A DNA stretch of 64,000 nt, from NCBI RefSeq assembly GCF_037969875.1, contig NZ_CP150218.1, positions 1,550,001-1,614,000 on the forward strand, in the 5' to 3' direction. This DNA comes from Paenibacillus sp. FSL R7-0337 (GTDB lineage Bacteria > Bacillota > Bacilli > Paenibacillales > Paenibacillaceae). Below are positions 26,776-35,335 of this stretch, piece by piece (the first letter of the stretch is position 1; every line of letters starts with the position of its first letter). Both the position numbers and the translations under genes were made by a program. Under the pieces are notes generated by a model that was not told the DNA's origin, did no database searches, and was given only the letters and a program-made list of their open reading frames with translations.

Positions 26776-29514
26776 CTACGACTTGCGCGGGGCGTCCTTA
26801 TTCTCAGGCATCCGGGTGTTATCTCTTGTTTTGTTGAAGGATGGCCTTGTTTTGGAGCTGAGCACCGGCTGACGCAGAAGGATCTCCGCCATAGCTTTTG
26901 CATTAAATGGTATAAACGGCCACATGTATGGAGAGTTATACGAACGATGTGTGGTCAGCAGCACCACCAGCAGCGTCGTCCCGATCATGAAGCCGGGGAT
27001 GCCATAAGCAGCCACCGCCAGCAGAAGCGCAAGCCGGACAATCCGGTTGGCCAGCCCCAGCTCGTAGCTCGGCGTCGCGAACATCCCGATGGAGGCCACC
27101 GCCATATAGAGCACCACTTCATTGACAAAAAGCCCGGTCTGTACGGCGATATCACCGACCAGAATGGCAGCGATCAGCCCCATCGCGGAGCCGAGCGGAG
27201 TCGGTGTATGCACCGCAGCCATCCGCAGCAGGTCCACCCCCAGCTCAACGATCAGGAACTGGGCAATGAGCGGGAGATTGGCTGATTTTTGCGGACCGAT
27301 GAAATCAAGCATGCCGGGCTTCAGCTCCGGATGGAGAACCATCAGCATCCACAGCGGAAGCAGGAACATCGATGCAAAGATCCCGATGAAGCGGACCCAG
27401 CGGAGATAAGTCCCCATAAAAGGCGTCTGGCGGTTCTCTTCCGCATGCTGGCACAAATCAAAAAACGTCGTCGGCAGCACCATGACACTCGGGGAAGTAT
27501 CGACAAACACAACCACCCGGCCCTCCAGCAGATGGGAAGCGACAATATCCGGCCGTTCCGAATAACGGACCAGCGGATAAGGGTTCCAGCCGCCGCCGAC
27601 AATCGCTTCCTCCAGCTGCTTGTCCGCCAGGGGAATGCCGTCGAGATTGACGCTTTTCAGCTTGTCCGTAACGGCCTGAACCTGGGTCTTATCCACGATA
27701 TCATCGATGTAAGCTAAGCAGACATCTGTCCGGGTCCGCCGTCCAATCTGATGCATCTCCAGCTTCAGCCCGGGGTCGCGGATACGTCTTCTAACCAGAG
27801 CCACGTTGCTTAGCAGCGTCTCTGTGAAGCCGTCCCTCGATCCGCGGACCACCCGCTCAATAGACGGCTCATCCGGGCTGCGGGAAGGGTACGAACGGGT
27901 ATCCATGATGATAACCTGCGATTCCCCTTCAATGAAGAACGCGCTCATGCCAGCTAACACTTTGTTGATGCTCTCGCTGAACAGCTCGCCTTTCTCCACC
28001 TGAACATGGGGAATATACTCACTCATGAAGCTGGCGACCACATCGGTCGATACATTTTCCGGGGTCAGATACGTCAGGCGCTTCAGAATTTCATCGATAA
28101 TCGTATCCTTGGCGAAGCCGCTAATGCAGAGCAGGGCCGCGCGTTTTCCGCCGAAGGACATTTCCCTGAACACGATATCGAAGGATGAGCCCAGCCCAAG
28201 CACTTCGGTCAGTGTATTCTTGGCATCCGCAAGCGATTGTGGAATCTTGTCATTGCCTTGCCAATACGTAATCGACTGCTCCAGGGAGTCAGAGCGTTCA
28301 TTGTCCCTTTTTTGCTGCAGGGGGTCCTTGGGCTTGCTTGCAGAATCCGCTCCCTGACCGGCTTTGGCCTTCTTGGGGGCGGACTGCTTAGGTGCGGACT
28401 GCTTCGGCTGCTGTGGCTGATCAGCTTCCTGACCGTTCTCCTGATCCTCAGACTCTTCATCATCTCCAAATAATCGGGCAAAAAAGCCTTTATGGCTCTT
28501 ATCCTGCGTCTGCGCCCCCAGCTCGTCCGAGGTTTCCAGGTCCTGTGACTTGTCTCTGCCGTCCTCATGAGTTCCTTGTCCCACGCCGGACTCCGCAGCT
28601 GAATGATCCGTTCCTGAATTATTTGTCACTGTCTGTGCTGCTCCGGTCTGCTCCGGTGTACCCGCACCTTCGGAATCTGCTGATTCCGGGCCAGCAAAAC
28701 CGGCGGAGGCAGAATCTCCTGCAAAATGCGCGCCCTGCTGCGAATGGTCCTTTGTCTGGTCTCCGCTCCCGGATTCCGCAGACGCTTCCTCCGGCTGACC
28801 AGACTTGCCCAGCTCATCCGCAGCTTCCATCTCCTGATTGGATCCATCCGTATTACCGGAGCCGTCCCCGCCCTGCTCCTCCGGCCCGGCATCGTCGCCA
28901 AACAGACTGCTGAAGAACCCTTTGATCCCTCCGCCGGACGATTCCTGATCGTCTCCGTTATCGGATGCGGGATCATCCTCGGTGCTGGTCTCATCATCTG
29001 TAGCCGCAGCACTCTGAGCGCCGTCAGCCACACTTTCTCCAGACGCAGCATCTTTCCCGCTAACAGCCCCAGTGTCTCCAGGTGCAGCGTTCTCATCACC
29101 GCTTGCTTCATCATCCCCAGACACAGCACTCTGACCGCCGTCATCCTCACCTTCTCCAGCTGCAGCATTCTTCCCGCCGCTATCCTCCCCGCCGGTATCT
29201 GACGGAGTATCCAAGCCCGATGGGCTCTCCTGCCCACCCTCAATCGGGCGTGTCACCGCGCCCGGCTCCGCTGAAGCCTCCAGCCCCTTCCCTGTACTGC
29301 TCTGGGACGCCGCAGGTTGCTCTTCCTGCTCAGGCGGCTTCTCCCCCGTCTGTGTGCCCAGCTCCGCCGACGCCTCCAGCTCCTGACCCTTGCCGCTCTG
29401 GGACGCAGCCGGTTGCTCTGCTTGCTCCGGTGATTTTTGCTCACTGCTCTGCTGCGCAGAACGGTCTTTCTTTTTATCCGTCTCTACCTGATCACCGCTG
29501 TGAATGTACCTCAC
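26776..29514 (-). CDS. spoVAF: SpoVAF/GerA-family spore protein with about 400-residue acidic N-terminal extension
   Basis: A 912-residue protein. From about residue 405 it matches the GerA/SpoVAF family (DSLEQSITYWQGN, then VVFVDTSPSVMVLPTTFFD, then several membrane segments from about residue 690). It has the length of normal SpoVAF (about 490). Residues 1-405 are low-complexity, rich in Asp, Glu, Gly, Ser, Ala and Gln, and carry two GFF(S/A)xLFGDD modules (199-208 and 343-352). Four degenerate (M/L)E(A/T)(S/A)xELG motifs also occur. The start is GTG at 29514 with AAGGGGG seven bases upstream. spoVAB lies 13 bp upstream and lysA follows. SpoVAF works with the spore SpoVA channel or FigP complex in germination; the extension's role is unknown. 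Confidence 0.87.
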   Translation of the reverse strand: MRYIHSGDQVETDKKKDRSAQQSSEQKSPEQAEQPAASQSGKGQELEASAELGTQTGEKPPEQEEQPAASQSSTGKGLEASAEPGAVTRPIEGGQESPSGLDTPSDTGGEDSGGKNAAAGEGEDDGGQSAVSGDDEASGDENAAPGDTGAVSGKDAASGESVADGAQSAAATDDETSTEDDPASDNGDDQESSGGGIKGFFSSLFGDDAGPEEQGGDGSGNTDGSNQEMEAADELGKSGQPEEASAESGSGDQTKDHSQQGAHFAGDSASAGFAGPESADSEGAGTPEQTGAAQTVTNNSGTDHSAAESGVGQGTHEDGRDKSQDLETSDELGAQTQDKSHKGFFARLFGDDEESEDQENGQEADQPQQPKQSAPKQSAPKKAKAGQGADSASKPKDPLQQKRDNERSDSLEQSITYWQGNDKIPQSLADAKNTLTEVLGLGSSFDIVFREMSFGGKRAALLCISGFAKDTIIDEILKRLTYLTPENVSTDVVASFMSEYIPHVQVEKGELFSESINKVLAGMSAFFIEGESQVIIMDTRSYPSRSPDEPSIERVVRGSRDGFTETLLSNVALVRRRIRDPGLKLEMHQIGRRTRTDVCLAYIDDIVDKTQVQAVTDKLKSVNLDGIPLADKQLEEAIVGGGWNPYPLVRYSERPDIVASHLLEGRVVVFVDTSPSVMVLPTTFFDLCQHAEENRQTPFMGTYLRWVRFIGIFASMFLLPLWMLMVLHPELKPGMLDFIGPQKSANLPLIAQFLIVELGVDLLRMAAVHTPTPLGSAMGLIAAILVGDIAVQTGLFVNEVVLYMAVASIGMFATPSYELGLANRIVRLALLLAVAAYGIPGFMIGTTLLVVLLTTHRSYNSPYMWPFIPFNAKAMAEILLRQPVLSSKTRPSFNKTRDNTRMPENKDAPRKS

Positions 29515-29527
29515 GCCCTAGCCCCCT

Positions 29528-29953
29528 TTACTGTTGATATACTAACCAGTCGAACAACGAGCCTGCCACCTTGCCGCATACCATCGCCATTAAGAGACCA
29601 AGCAGCAGATGGGTCATATGCAGACGTTTGGCCAGGATCGGCAGTACATTCAGCACCTCGGTCAGAGCCGCCGCCAGCATCCCGATGAATATGCCGTTGA
29701 ACAGGCCGACCCCCAGCTCAATCAGCGGGCCCGCCGCCATTTTCCAGTTCCAGAAGTCGCTCACCGTCCCCAGCAGGGAACCGCCAACCATCGCTCCCTC
29801 ATACCAGTGAACCTTGTCATAGGAAGAGGTGAGCTGCGCCAGCCGGGGGATGATGTCCAGCACTACGAATAGCGCAATCACCCCGCCGCCTACCGCGATT
29901 CCCCCGGCAATCCCGAGCAGCAGATGAAGTCCAAGCGACAGTGGTGCCGTCAT
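29528..29953 (-). CDS. spoVAB: SpoVAB, stage V sporulation membrane protein
   Basis: A 141-residue membrane protein with about four segments (LLLGIAGGIAVGGGVIALFVVL, LIELGVGLFNGIFIGMLAAAL, LLLGLLMAMVCGKVAGSLF) and the SpoVAB motif IPRLAQLT. Length equals B. subtilis SpoVAB. It is coupled to spoVAA by an ATGA overlap. SpoVA proteins handle dipicolinic acid movement across the spore inner membrane. Confidence 0.9.
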   Translation of the reverse strand: MTAPLSLGLHLLLGIAGGIAVGGGVIALFVVLDIIPRLAQLTSSYDKVHWYEGAMVGGSLLGTVSDFWNWKMAAGPLIELGVGLFNGIFIGMLAAALTEVLNVLPILAKRLHMTHLLLGLLMAMVCGKVAGSLFDWLVYQQ

Positions 29954-30615
29954 GCGCCCCCCTCCCGGCTGCCGGGTGCTTCGTCACTGCGGCGTTTCAT
30001 TTTGCGGTACTCCTCGTTGATTACATATTGATCGATATTCTTCTGATACAGGAACATTTCCACCTCAAGGGGAGTCGGCTCCTCATTCCATTTCTTTTTG
30101 AACAAATGATTGAAAAAAATGACCATCCCAAGCCCGATGCCCAGCGAATAGGCAATCTGAAACAGATAAGGATGCTCGTCCCTGCGGCCGGTCAGCATCT
30201 CCACAATCCGGATCTGTACCTCCAGCATGCTGACATCGGCATGGAAATTCATAATCGTCAGCGCAGAGCCGAAGAACAGCAGCAGCCAGACCAGCACGAA
30301 CAGGGCTATAGAAGGTTTAGCAGCCGTAGACGGACCTTCAATCTGTACAATGGTACGGCCTTCGCCAATCGGCTGAATCTCCGCATCAGGGTACACATCC
30401 TGAATCCGGGGAATGACGGTCAGCAGATCAACCAGGATCAGATTGCCGTCACTCTCCTTCGGCTGAAGCACAAGCAGGGTATACAGTGCCTCCCGCCACG
30501 CTGGCTCAGTGATCAGATAAGCGACATCGCGCAGCAGCACCCCCTTGCCCTTGGGCACCGTCACCCGGTTCTTAAGCTGGATATATACGGCTGTAGCCGG
30601 GGAATCAGTGTTCAT
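29950..30615 (-). CDS. spoVAA: SpoVAA, stage V sporulation protein
   Basis: A 221-residue protein: a soluble N-terminal domain (about 1-125) and two membrane segments (LFVLVWLLLFFGSALTIMNF, ending with the family motif FHADVSM; FQIAYSLGIGLGMVIFFNHLF), then KKWNEEPTPLEVEMF. It matches B. subtilis SpoVAA closely in layout. First gene of spoVAA-AB-AF, with AAGGAGG upstream. The C-terminal tail is longer and charged. Confidence 0.93.
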   Translation of the reverse strand: MNTDSPATAVYIQLKNRVTVPKGKGVLLRDVAYLITEPAWREALYTLLVLQPKESDGNLILVDLLTVIPRIQDVYPDAEIQPIGEGRTIVQIEGPSTAAKPSIALFVLVWLLLFFGSALTIMNFHADVSMLEVQIRIVEMLTGRRDEHPYLFQIAYSLGIGLGMVIFFNHLFKKKWNEEPTPLEVEMFLYQKNIDQYVINEEYRKMKRRSDEAPGSREGGA

Positions 30616-30669
30616 CTGCGGGGCCTCCTTAAGCTCAGGTGTGATGCCGTCCTACGGCAAGAATAAGGG

Positions 30670-30699
30670 TAGTATGGGAAAAAAGGCTTATTTTTACTC
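30670..30699 (-). promoter_or_regulatory. Candidate sigma-G promoter of spoVAA
   Basis: Minus strand GAGTA (30695-30699), 18 bases, then CATACTA (30670-30676). The -10 fits CATnnTA of sigma-G; the -35 is poor. Forespore expression is expected from B. subtilis spoVA. Confidence 0.35.
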
Positions 30700-30804
30700 T
30701 TCCCCTCCGCAATTCATCGGGACTTACGCAGGACCACCGAAACTTTTCCTGCCTCAGGGCCGTCTATAGTTACAGTTATTTACACAGAAAGGAAGGAAGT
30801 TCAT

Positions 30805-31962
30805 ATGAAAAAAGCATTGCACCAATCGTTACGGATGGCTCTGTCTGCATCAATGCTTCTGGCATTCGCTGCACCCCTCACAGCACATGCAGCCGAGAAG
30901 ATCGAGGTATACGATTCCTATACCAGCAAAAGCAGCAACGTACAGCTATATTCTGTGAGCCAATTGGACGGGAACCAGTTCATCAATGCCGTCATTGCCC
31001 GGCAGCCGGACGGGACTTATGCCAAATGGCCGGAGGCTTTTCAACATTTCTGGAAGTATGACAGCGGGAACTTACAGTTGACGGGGATGGATGATCCGGA
31101 GCAAGCCTATGTATACGATACGCAGAGCCAGTCCATTGTGCGCAAAAGTGAATACACCCTCTCCCCTGACGGCAGCTGGGGTGTTCTGGAGCGTTCCCGT
31201 TATGAACGTCAGCCGGCGGGCTATATCGCCAAATTTGGTGATCAGTATCTGAGAAACTCGGCGACCGGCAAGGTATCCGTCTATTATTCTACTCAGCGGT
31301 ACTACAATGCACGGTGGATCAACCAGCATACGCTGCTTGAAAGCGGATATAATGAGGCTGCCAGGCAGAATGTGATCAGTACGTTCGATCCGTCCACCGG
31401 GAAGCGGCAGGAGCTGCTGAAAGGGACCTTGAACAACTTGAACCTGTCGAAGGGTTTGCTGCAATATGTCAAAAACGAGCCCAAACGCCTCCCATGGATC
31501 TATAATCTGAAGGACGGATCATCACGGCTGGTCAAGGACAACCGCGAGCTTGAAGCCTTGTTCCCTGCTCCTCCATCCTCCAGACAGGAAGTCAATTTCC
31601 CTAAGGATATGGTGCTGAAAGACCTGCCTGCCGCTGACATGCCTATCACCTTAGCCTACGAATACAATGTGAATCTGGACGGAAAAAGTGTCGATGTACC
31701 CACCGTATTCACTAAGGGAGGACAAGAGTGGATACCGGTGAAGCCGCTTGCTGCGGCACTCGGCTGGAAGATCGAAGTCATGAACATTAGCGCAACAGGC
31801 GACCCTTCCGCGGCCTATATCTATAAAATCACAAATGGTAGCAATCACACGGTTCTTACACCTGTTAACAGCTTCAATTCGGCAAGCCGGCTGTATATCG
31901 CACCAGCACAGATCAAGGAGCTTGAGTACAAGAGTGTCAAGGTCACTCCATATCTGAAATAA
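30805..31962 (+). CDS. Secreted protein with C-terminal stalk-like (copper amine oxidase N) domain
   Basis: A 385-residue exported protein of unknown function. It has a signal peptide (MALSASMLLAFAAPLTAHAAE, cleavage near residue 30) and a middle region of beta-rich WxY/YD segments with repeated S-x-D-G-S-like turns that may form a small propeller. The C-terminal part (about 285-385) has DVPTVFTKGGQEWIPVKPLAAALGWK, typical of the stalk domains common in Paenibacillus secreted proteins. GGAAGGAAG precedes the ATG. Single gene, divergent from spoVAA. Confidence 0.7.
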   Translation: MKKALHQSLRMALSASMLLAFAAPLTAHAAEKIEVYDSYTSKSSNVQLYSVSQLDGNQFINAVIARQPDGTYAKWPEAFQHFWKYDSGNLQLTGMDDPEQAYVYDTQSQSIVRKSEYTLSPDGSWGVLERSRYERQPAGYIAKFGDQYLRNSATGKVSVYYSTQRYYNARWINQHTLLESGYNEAARQNVISTFDPSTGKRQELLKGTLNNLNLSKGLLQYVKNEPKRLPWIYNLKDGSSRLVKDNRELEALFPAPPSSRQEVNFPKDMVLKDLPAADMPITLAYEYNVNLDGKSVDVPTVFTKGGQEWIPVKPLAAALGWKIEVMNISATGDPSAAYIYKITNGSNHTVLTPVNSFNSASRLYIAPAQIKELEYKSVKVTPYLK

Positions 31963-32007
31963 AATTACTCCAGCGGCGGCACTCTTGCCTTGCGTCTGCA
32001 GTACAAC

Positions 32008-32054
32008 AAAGAGGATGTTCCCGGACGGCGCGGCCGTGTAGGAACATCCTCTTT
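32008..32054. terminator. Bidirectional hairpin terminator
   Basis: Arms AAAGAGGATGTTCC and GGAACATCCTCTTT enclose a GC-rich inner hairpin. It lies between the convergent genes ending at 31962 and 32110. Confidence 0.8.
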
Positions 32055-32109
32055 GACTATGATGCGCTGGGTCCTGGGGTATGTCCCCTCAGACTGTAGC
32101 GCTATGAAG

Positions 32110-33072
32110 TTAATTCTGTTTGGCCGGCTGCAGCTGATCCCGCTGCTGACTGGAGATGAAGAAGAGCGCCGTCCAGATCAGCGCGAAGCCGACAATCTGC
32201 GGCAGGGTTACAAGCTGCTGATAGACCACCCAGTTAATCAGAATACCGGTCATCGGGAAGCTGAGTTCGGCCAGGGTTGCTACCGAAGCTTTGGTCGTAT
32301 TCAGTCCCTTGTAGTAGAGCAGCATGCTGAGCAGTCCGGGCAGCAGCGCCTGCAGCAGCAGGTTAACGGCAACTGCCGCCGAGCCGCTGACTCCGCCGCT
32401 CAACTGCCACGGGGCGCCTTCCATACTTGTAATTACGAACAGCAACGGGAGCGCCAGAATGAAGCGCAGTGAGGTTACCGTCTCATATTTCATTGAGCCC
32501 AGCAGATAACGGCCCATGACTGTAGAGCCGCCCCACAAAGCGGCAGCGCCCAGCGCCATCAGGCTTCCTACACCCATGAAGCTGTTCACATGGCCGAAGG
32601 GAATCGTCCAGCCGAAGGTCAGCAGGTACGTCCCGGCCAGGGCAACGATAAGCAGCGGTGCGAAATGGCGCGGCAAGCGTTCTTTTAGAATAACAGCGGC
32701 AAGACCAATGGCGAACAAGGGCTGAAGCTTCTGTAGCAGCAGCACGGCATTGAAGTCTCCGCTGGATAAGGCTTTGGTGAACAGAATGGTCGCTACGGCT
32801 GAGCCGCCCCACGATACCACTAGCAGTGCTGCGGCCTGACGCAGACGTACACCCTTCAGCTCTGCGCGGTTACGCCACATTACCGGAGTGGCAACCAGGA
32901 AGAGCACAACATGCTCAAGCAGTACAATCTGGGATGAAGTCAGGGATTTCAGCAGGATAATGCGGAACAGCGGGTCAACGCCCCATAAGGCCGCCCCCAT
33001 AACCACCAGCCAGAATCCGCTGCGCACCGGTGCGGTACGCAAGCCTTGGGATGAAGCAGATACATTACTCAT
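32110..33072 (-). CDS. EamA/DMT-family transporter under FMN riboswitch control (candidate flavin importer)
   Basis: A 320-residue protein with about ten membrane segments arranged as two EamA repeats (GFWLVVMGAALWGVDPLF; GVGSLMALGAAALWGGSTVMGR, each opening with the AALWG motif). The leader carries a complete RFN element and an attenuator hairpin, so expression should fall when FMN is plentiful. EamA-type riboflavin transporters are known (RibN, and the RFN-regulated ImpX described by comparative genomics). I infer riboflavin or flavin-precursor uptake from this regulation. AAGGAG precedes the ATG. Single-gene unit. Confidence 0.82.
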   Translation of the reverse strand: MSNVSASSQGLRTAPVRSGFWLVVMGAALWGVDPLFRIILLKSLTSSQIVLLEHVVLFLVATPVMWRNRAELKGVRLRQAAALLVVSWGGSAVATILFTKALSSGDFNAVLLLQKLQPLFAIGLAAVILKERLPRHFAPLLIVALAGTYLLTFGWTIPFGHVNSFMGVGSLMALGAAALWGGSTVMGRYLLGSMKYETVTSLRFILALPLLFVITSMEGAPWQLSGGVSGSAAVAVNLLLQALLPGLLSMLLYYKGLNTTKASVATLAELSFPMTGILINWVVYQQLVTLPQIVGFALIWTALFFISSQQRDQLQPAKQN

Positions 33073-33112
33073 CTTTCATTCTCCTTGTCGATACAAACCC
33101 TCGATAGAGACC

Positions 33113-33156
33113 AAAAACCCCCGTGTCTCCTGTAAACAGGACAAACATCGGGGGTT
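33113..33156 (-). terminator. Attenuator terminator upstream of the EamA transporter
   Basis: Minus strand AACCCCCGATGTTTGTCCTG, loop TTTA, CAGGAGACACGGGGG, followed by a T tract. It lies between the RFN element and the gene and is the probable expression platform. Confidence 0.88.
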
Positions 33157-33206
33157 GTTATCAATAAAGACATACGGAATAGACCCGCCGCCTTTATCTT
33201 ATGATC

Positions 33207-33344
33207 CTCTCCCATCCGGACTTTACCGTCGGCTCTGGATTGTCACCAGATCAGTCGCTTCCTCTTGTGATAGAGTAACGAGTCGCGGGCTTAGTTCTCA
33301 CGAACATCACCGCCGGTCAGGAATTTCACCTTACCCCGAGAATC
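33207..33344 (-). promoter_or_regulatory. FMN riboswitch (RFN element) of the EamA transporter
   Basis: The minus strand shows TTCTCGGGGTAAGGTGAAATTCC, GACCGGCGGTGATG, GAGCCGACGGTAAAGTCCGGATGGGAGAGGATCATAAG (split here for length), the conserved blocks of the RFN aptamer. P1 is closed by TTCT / AAGA-type ends. It lies 140 bp upstream of the transporter gene. Confidence 0.93.
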
Positions 33345-33579
33345 TTGTATTCTGTTATTATTTTCACAATCTCAGAATACCTCTGATTTTTGATTTCGTC
33401 CAGCTTTTTATGAAAATAATCATTATATTTCATTAAGTATTCATTCAAACCATCATTCTGCTAACGCAATCTGCGTGCCGCATCCAGGTTCTGGTTCATT
33501 TGGCAGAAACGGCAGTGTGCGCTACACTATAGTATGAACATTTATCATCCCTAATATAGAGATCTATTTGGAGGTTATT

Positions 33580-34758
33580 ATGAAAAGAAGTTTTCCGACC
33601 AATCTGCTGTATTCCATCCTAGCTCTGGCCGGCCTTGCCATCATCGGCTTCATGGCTTATGTTATCGCCGCTTTTACAGGAGGGATGCTCTTCTATGGTC
33701 CGCTGGCCCTCGTCGTCGCTTCAGGGCTGGCTGTACTCTCCGTGCTCAGCATCTTTGGCCTGTTCAGCAGCAAGGTACGCCGGGTGATCCTGGCCGCTTT
33801 TGCCGGAATCTGTGTGCTGGCAGCCGCAGGCCATGAGATTAGACAAGCTTATATCAACAGCTTAGCCGAGGTTAGCGAGCAGGAGGTTAATCTGAATCAG
33901 TATGCCCCTTTTGCAGCAAATACCAAAGCCGCATCCCTGAACCATAAGGCTTCCTACCAGCTCATGGAGAACCTGCCGCGCCTGGATGGAGCAACAGCGC
34001 TGTACCCGCTGTATTCGGCTTTTGCCCAAGCGGTCTACCCGCAGGATAATTATTCCCCCTTCGTCCAGAAGGAAGGGACAGATTTCGTGGTGTGCACCAG
34101 CACCTCCGAGGCTTACAAACGACTGATTACGGGAGAGGCCGATATCATCTTCGCTGCGGCGCCTTCGCTGGCCCAGACAAAGCAGGCGAAGCTTGCAGGC
34201 GCCCAGCTGAAGCTTACCCCGATCGGGCGCGAAGCGTTCGTCTTCTTCGTCAACAAGCGCAATCCGGTCAACAGCATGACTACGGAGCAGATTAAGGATA
34301 TCTATTCCGGCACCCTGACCAACTGGGAGCAGGTCGGCGGTAAGGATGACCCGATCCGGGCATTCCAGCGGTCAGAGGACAGCGGCAGCCAGACCAAGCT
34401 GCAAAAAATCATGGAGGACCGCCAGCTTATGGCTCCGCCGAAGGAGAATGTGGCAGACGTCATGAGCGGCATTATCAGCCTGACCGCCAGCTACCGCAAT
34501 TACAAGAATGCGCTGGGCTTCAGCTTCCTGTTTTACGCCTCACAGATGAATGCCAGTGATGAGATTAAGCTGCTGGCCATCGATGATGTGCCACCGTCCA
34601 AGGAGAGCATCCGCAGTGGAGAATATCCGTTCACGACTGAGTTCTACGCCGTAACGGCCGGCAGCACGAACCCGAACATCGAGCCGTTCCTGGACTGGAT
34701 TCTGTCTGCTGAGGGCCAGGAGCTGGTTGAGAAGACCGGTTACACTCCAGTGAAATAG
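33580..34758 (+). CDS. PstS-like substrate-binding protein with N-terminal membrane domain
   Basis: A 392-residue protein. Residues 1-90 hold about three hydrophobic segments (LLYSILALAGLAIIGFMAYVIAA; GPLALVVASGLAVLSVLSIFGLF; VILAAFAGICVLAAA). The rest is a periplasmic-binding-protein type II domain of the PBP-like phosphate family: DIIFAAAPS, IYSGTLTNWEQVGG, RSEDSGSQTKLQKIM and a C-terminal ILSAEGQELVEKTGY. The start is ATG 33580 with GGAGG five bases upstream; an in-frame TTG at 33568 overlaps that site. No pst permease or ATPase is near, so it may be a sensor or an orphan binder. Anion specificity is not proven. Confidence 0.8.
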   Translation: MKRSFPTNLLYSILALAGLAIIGFMAYVIAAFTGGMLFYGPLALVVASGLAVLSVLSIFGLFSSKVRRVILAAFAGICVLAAAGHEIRQAYINSLAEVSEQEVNLNQYAPFAANTKAASLNHKASYQLMENLPRLDGATALYPLYSAFAQAVYPQDNYSPFVQKEGTDFVVCTSTSEAYKRLITGEADIIFAAAPSLAQTKQAKLAGAQLKLTPIGREAFVFFVNKRNPVNSMTTEQIKDIYSGTLTNWEQVGGKDDPIRAFQRSEDSGSQTKLQKIMEDRQLMAPPKENVADVMSGIISLTASYRNYKNALGFSFLFYASQMNASDEIKLLAIDDVPPSKESIRSGEYPFTTEFYAVTAGSTNPNIEPFLDWILSAEGQELVEKTGYTPVK

Positions 34759-34764
34759 GCAGAA

Positions 34765-34799
34765 CACCAGCATCCTAAAGAGATAAGAGGATGCTGGTG
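34765..34799 (+). terminator. Hairpin after the PstS-like gene
   Basis: Arms CACCAGCATCCT and AGGATGCTGGTG (12 bp) around AAAGAGATAAG, just past the stop codon. The downstream T tract is poor, so this is a likely but not certain terminator. Confidence 0.6.
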
Positions 34800-34849
34800 A
34801 CTCATCGCTTTCTGATGGCATAACATACAGCCAACACACCCCGCGCCTG

Positions 34850-34932
34850 CCCATTGTAATCGGTTTTCCACATACATTCGGTCCACACACCACCGCCATT
34901 GCCCAATGTGTGCGGTTTTCCGCATACGTTCT
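34850..34932. repeat. Repeat array D, left part
   Basis: Two copies of CCCA(T/A)TGTnnnCGGTTTTCC(A/G)CATAC(A/G)TTC, 52 bp apart (CGGTTTTCC at 34861 and 34913). Related copies occur at 35250 and 35315, and a single one at 55801-55831. Confidence 0.75.
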
Positions 34933-35020
34933 GAAGTGTTCTCCCTCTCAGCCGGCGCTCCGCCTAAGTCTGGCCAATTTAAGAGTTTTATCTCTCACCC
35001 ACCGCTTGTATAGGGCAGCA

Positions 35021-35225
35021 TTGTTGCACTTTTTGCAGGACTTCTCTATTACTGTTACTGGCTGGGGTACATTGTTGCATCATTTGCAGGAATTATGGTG
35101 TTTAGAGTCAGTTAGCGCTGGATTTGTTGCAATTCATGCAAGATTTCAACATAAACCGTTCCTATCGAACAGTATTGCTGCAATTCGTGCAGGATTTCTC
35201 AATTAATGTTACTGGCTGTGGAGCA
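35021..35225. repeat. 51-bp tandem repeat array C
   Basis: TTG(T/C)TGCA starts at 35021, 35072, 35124 and 35175 (spacing 51, 52, 51), each followed by TGCA(G/A)GA at a fixed place. The plus-strand translation is a 17-residue repeat (LLHFLQDFSITVTGWG-like). The sequence is unrelated to arrays A and B, yet the unit length is the same. Confidence 0.85.
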
Positions 35226-35249
35226 ATGGACCCTTCCCTTATCGCAGCA

Positions 35250-35335
35250 CCCATTGTATTTGCTTTTTCGCATACATTCGCCCGCATACATTCGCCTGCA
35301 AACCGCTGTACCCGCCCATTGTATTCGCTTTAATA
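35250..35335. repeat. Repeat array D, right part
   Basis: CCCATTGTATT(T/C)GCTTT at 35250 and 35315 with CGCATACATTCGCC repeated twice between (extra 14-bp duplication). Same family as 34850-34932, with array C nested between the two parts. Confidence 0.7.

Noticed and set aside
28392-29537. Several plus- and minus-strand open frames of 150-205 residues across the SpoVAF extension
   Set aside because: Produced by the GC-rich repetitive coding sequence of the acidic extension; composition in these frames is Pro/Arg-rich noise.
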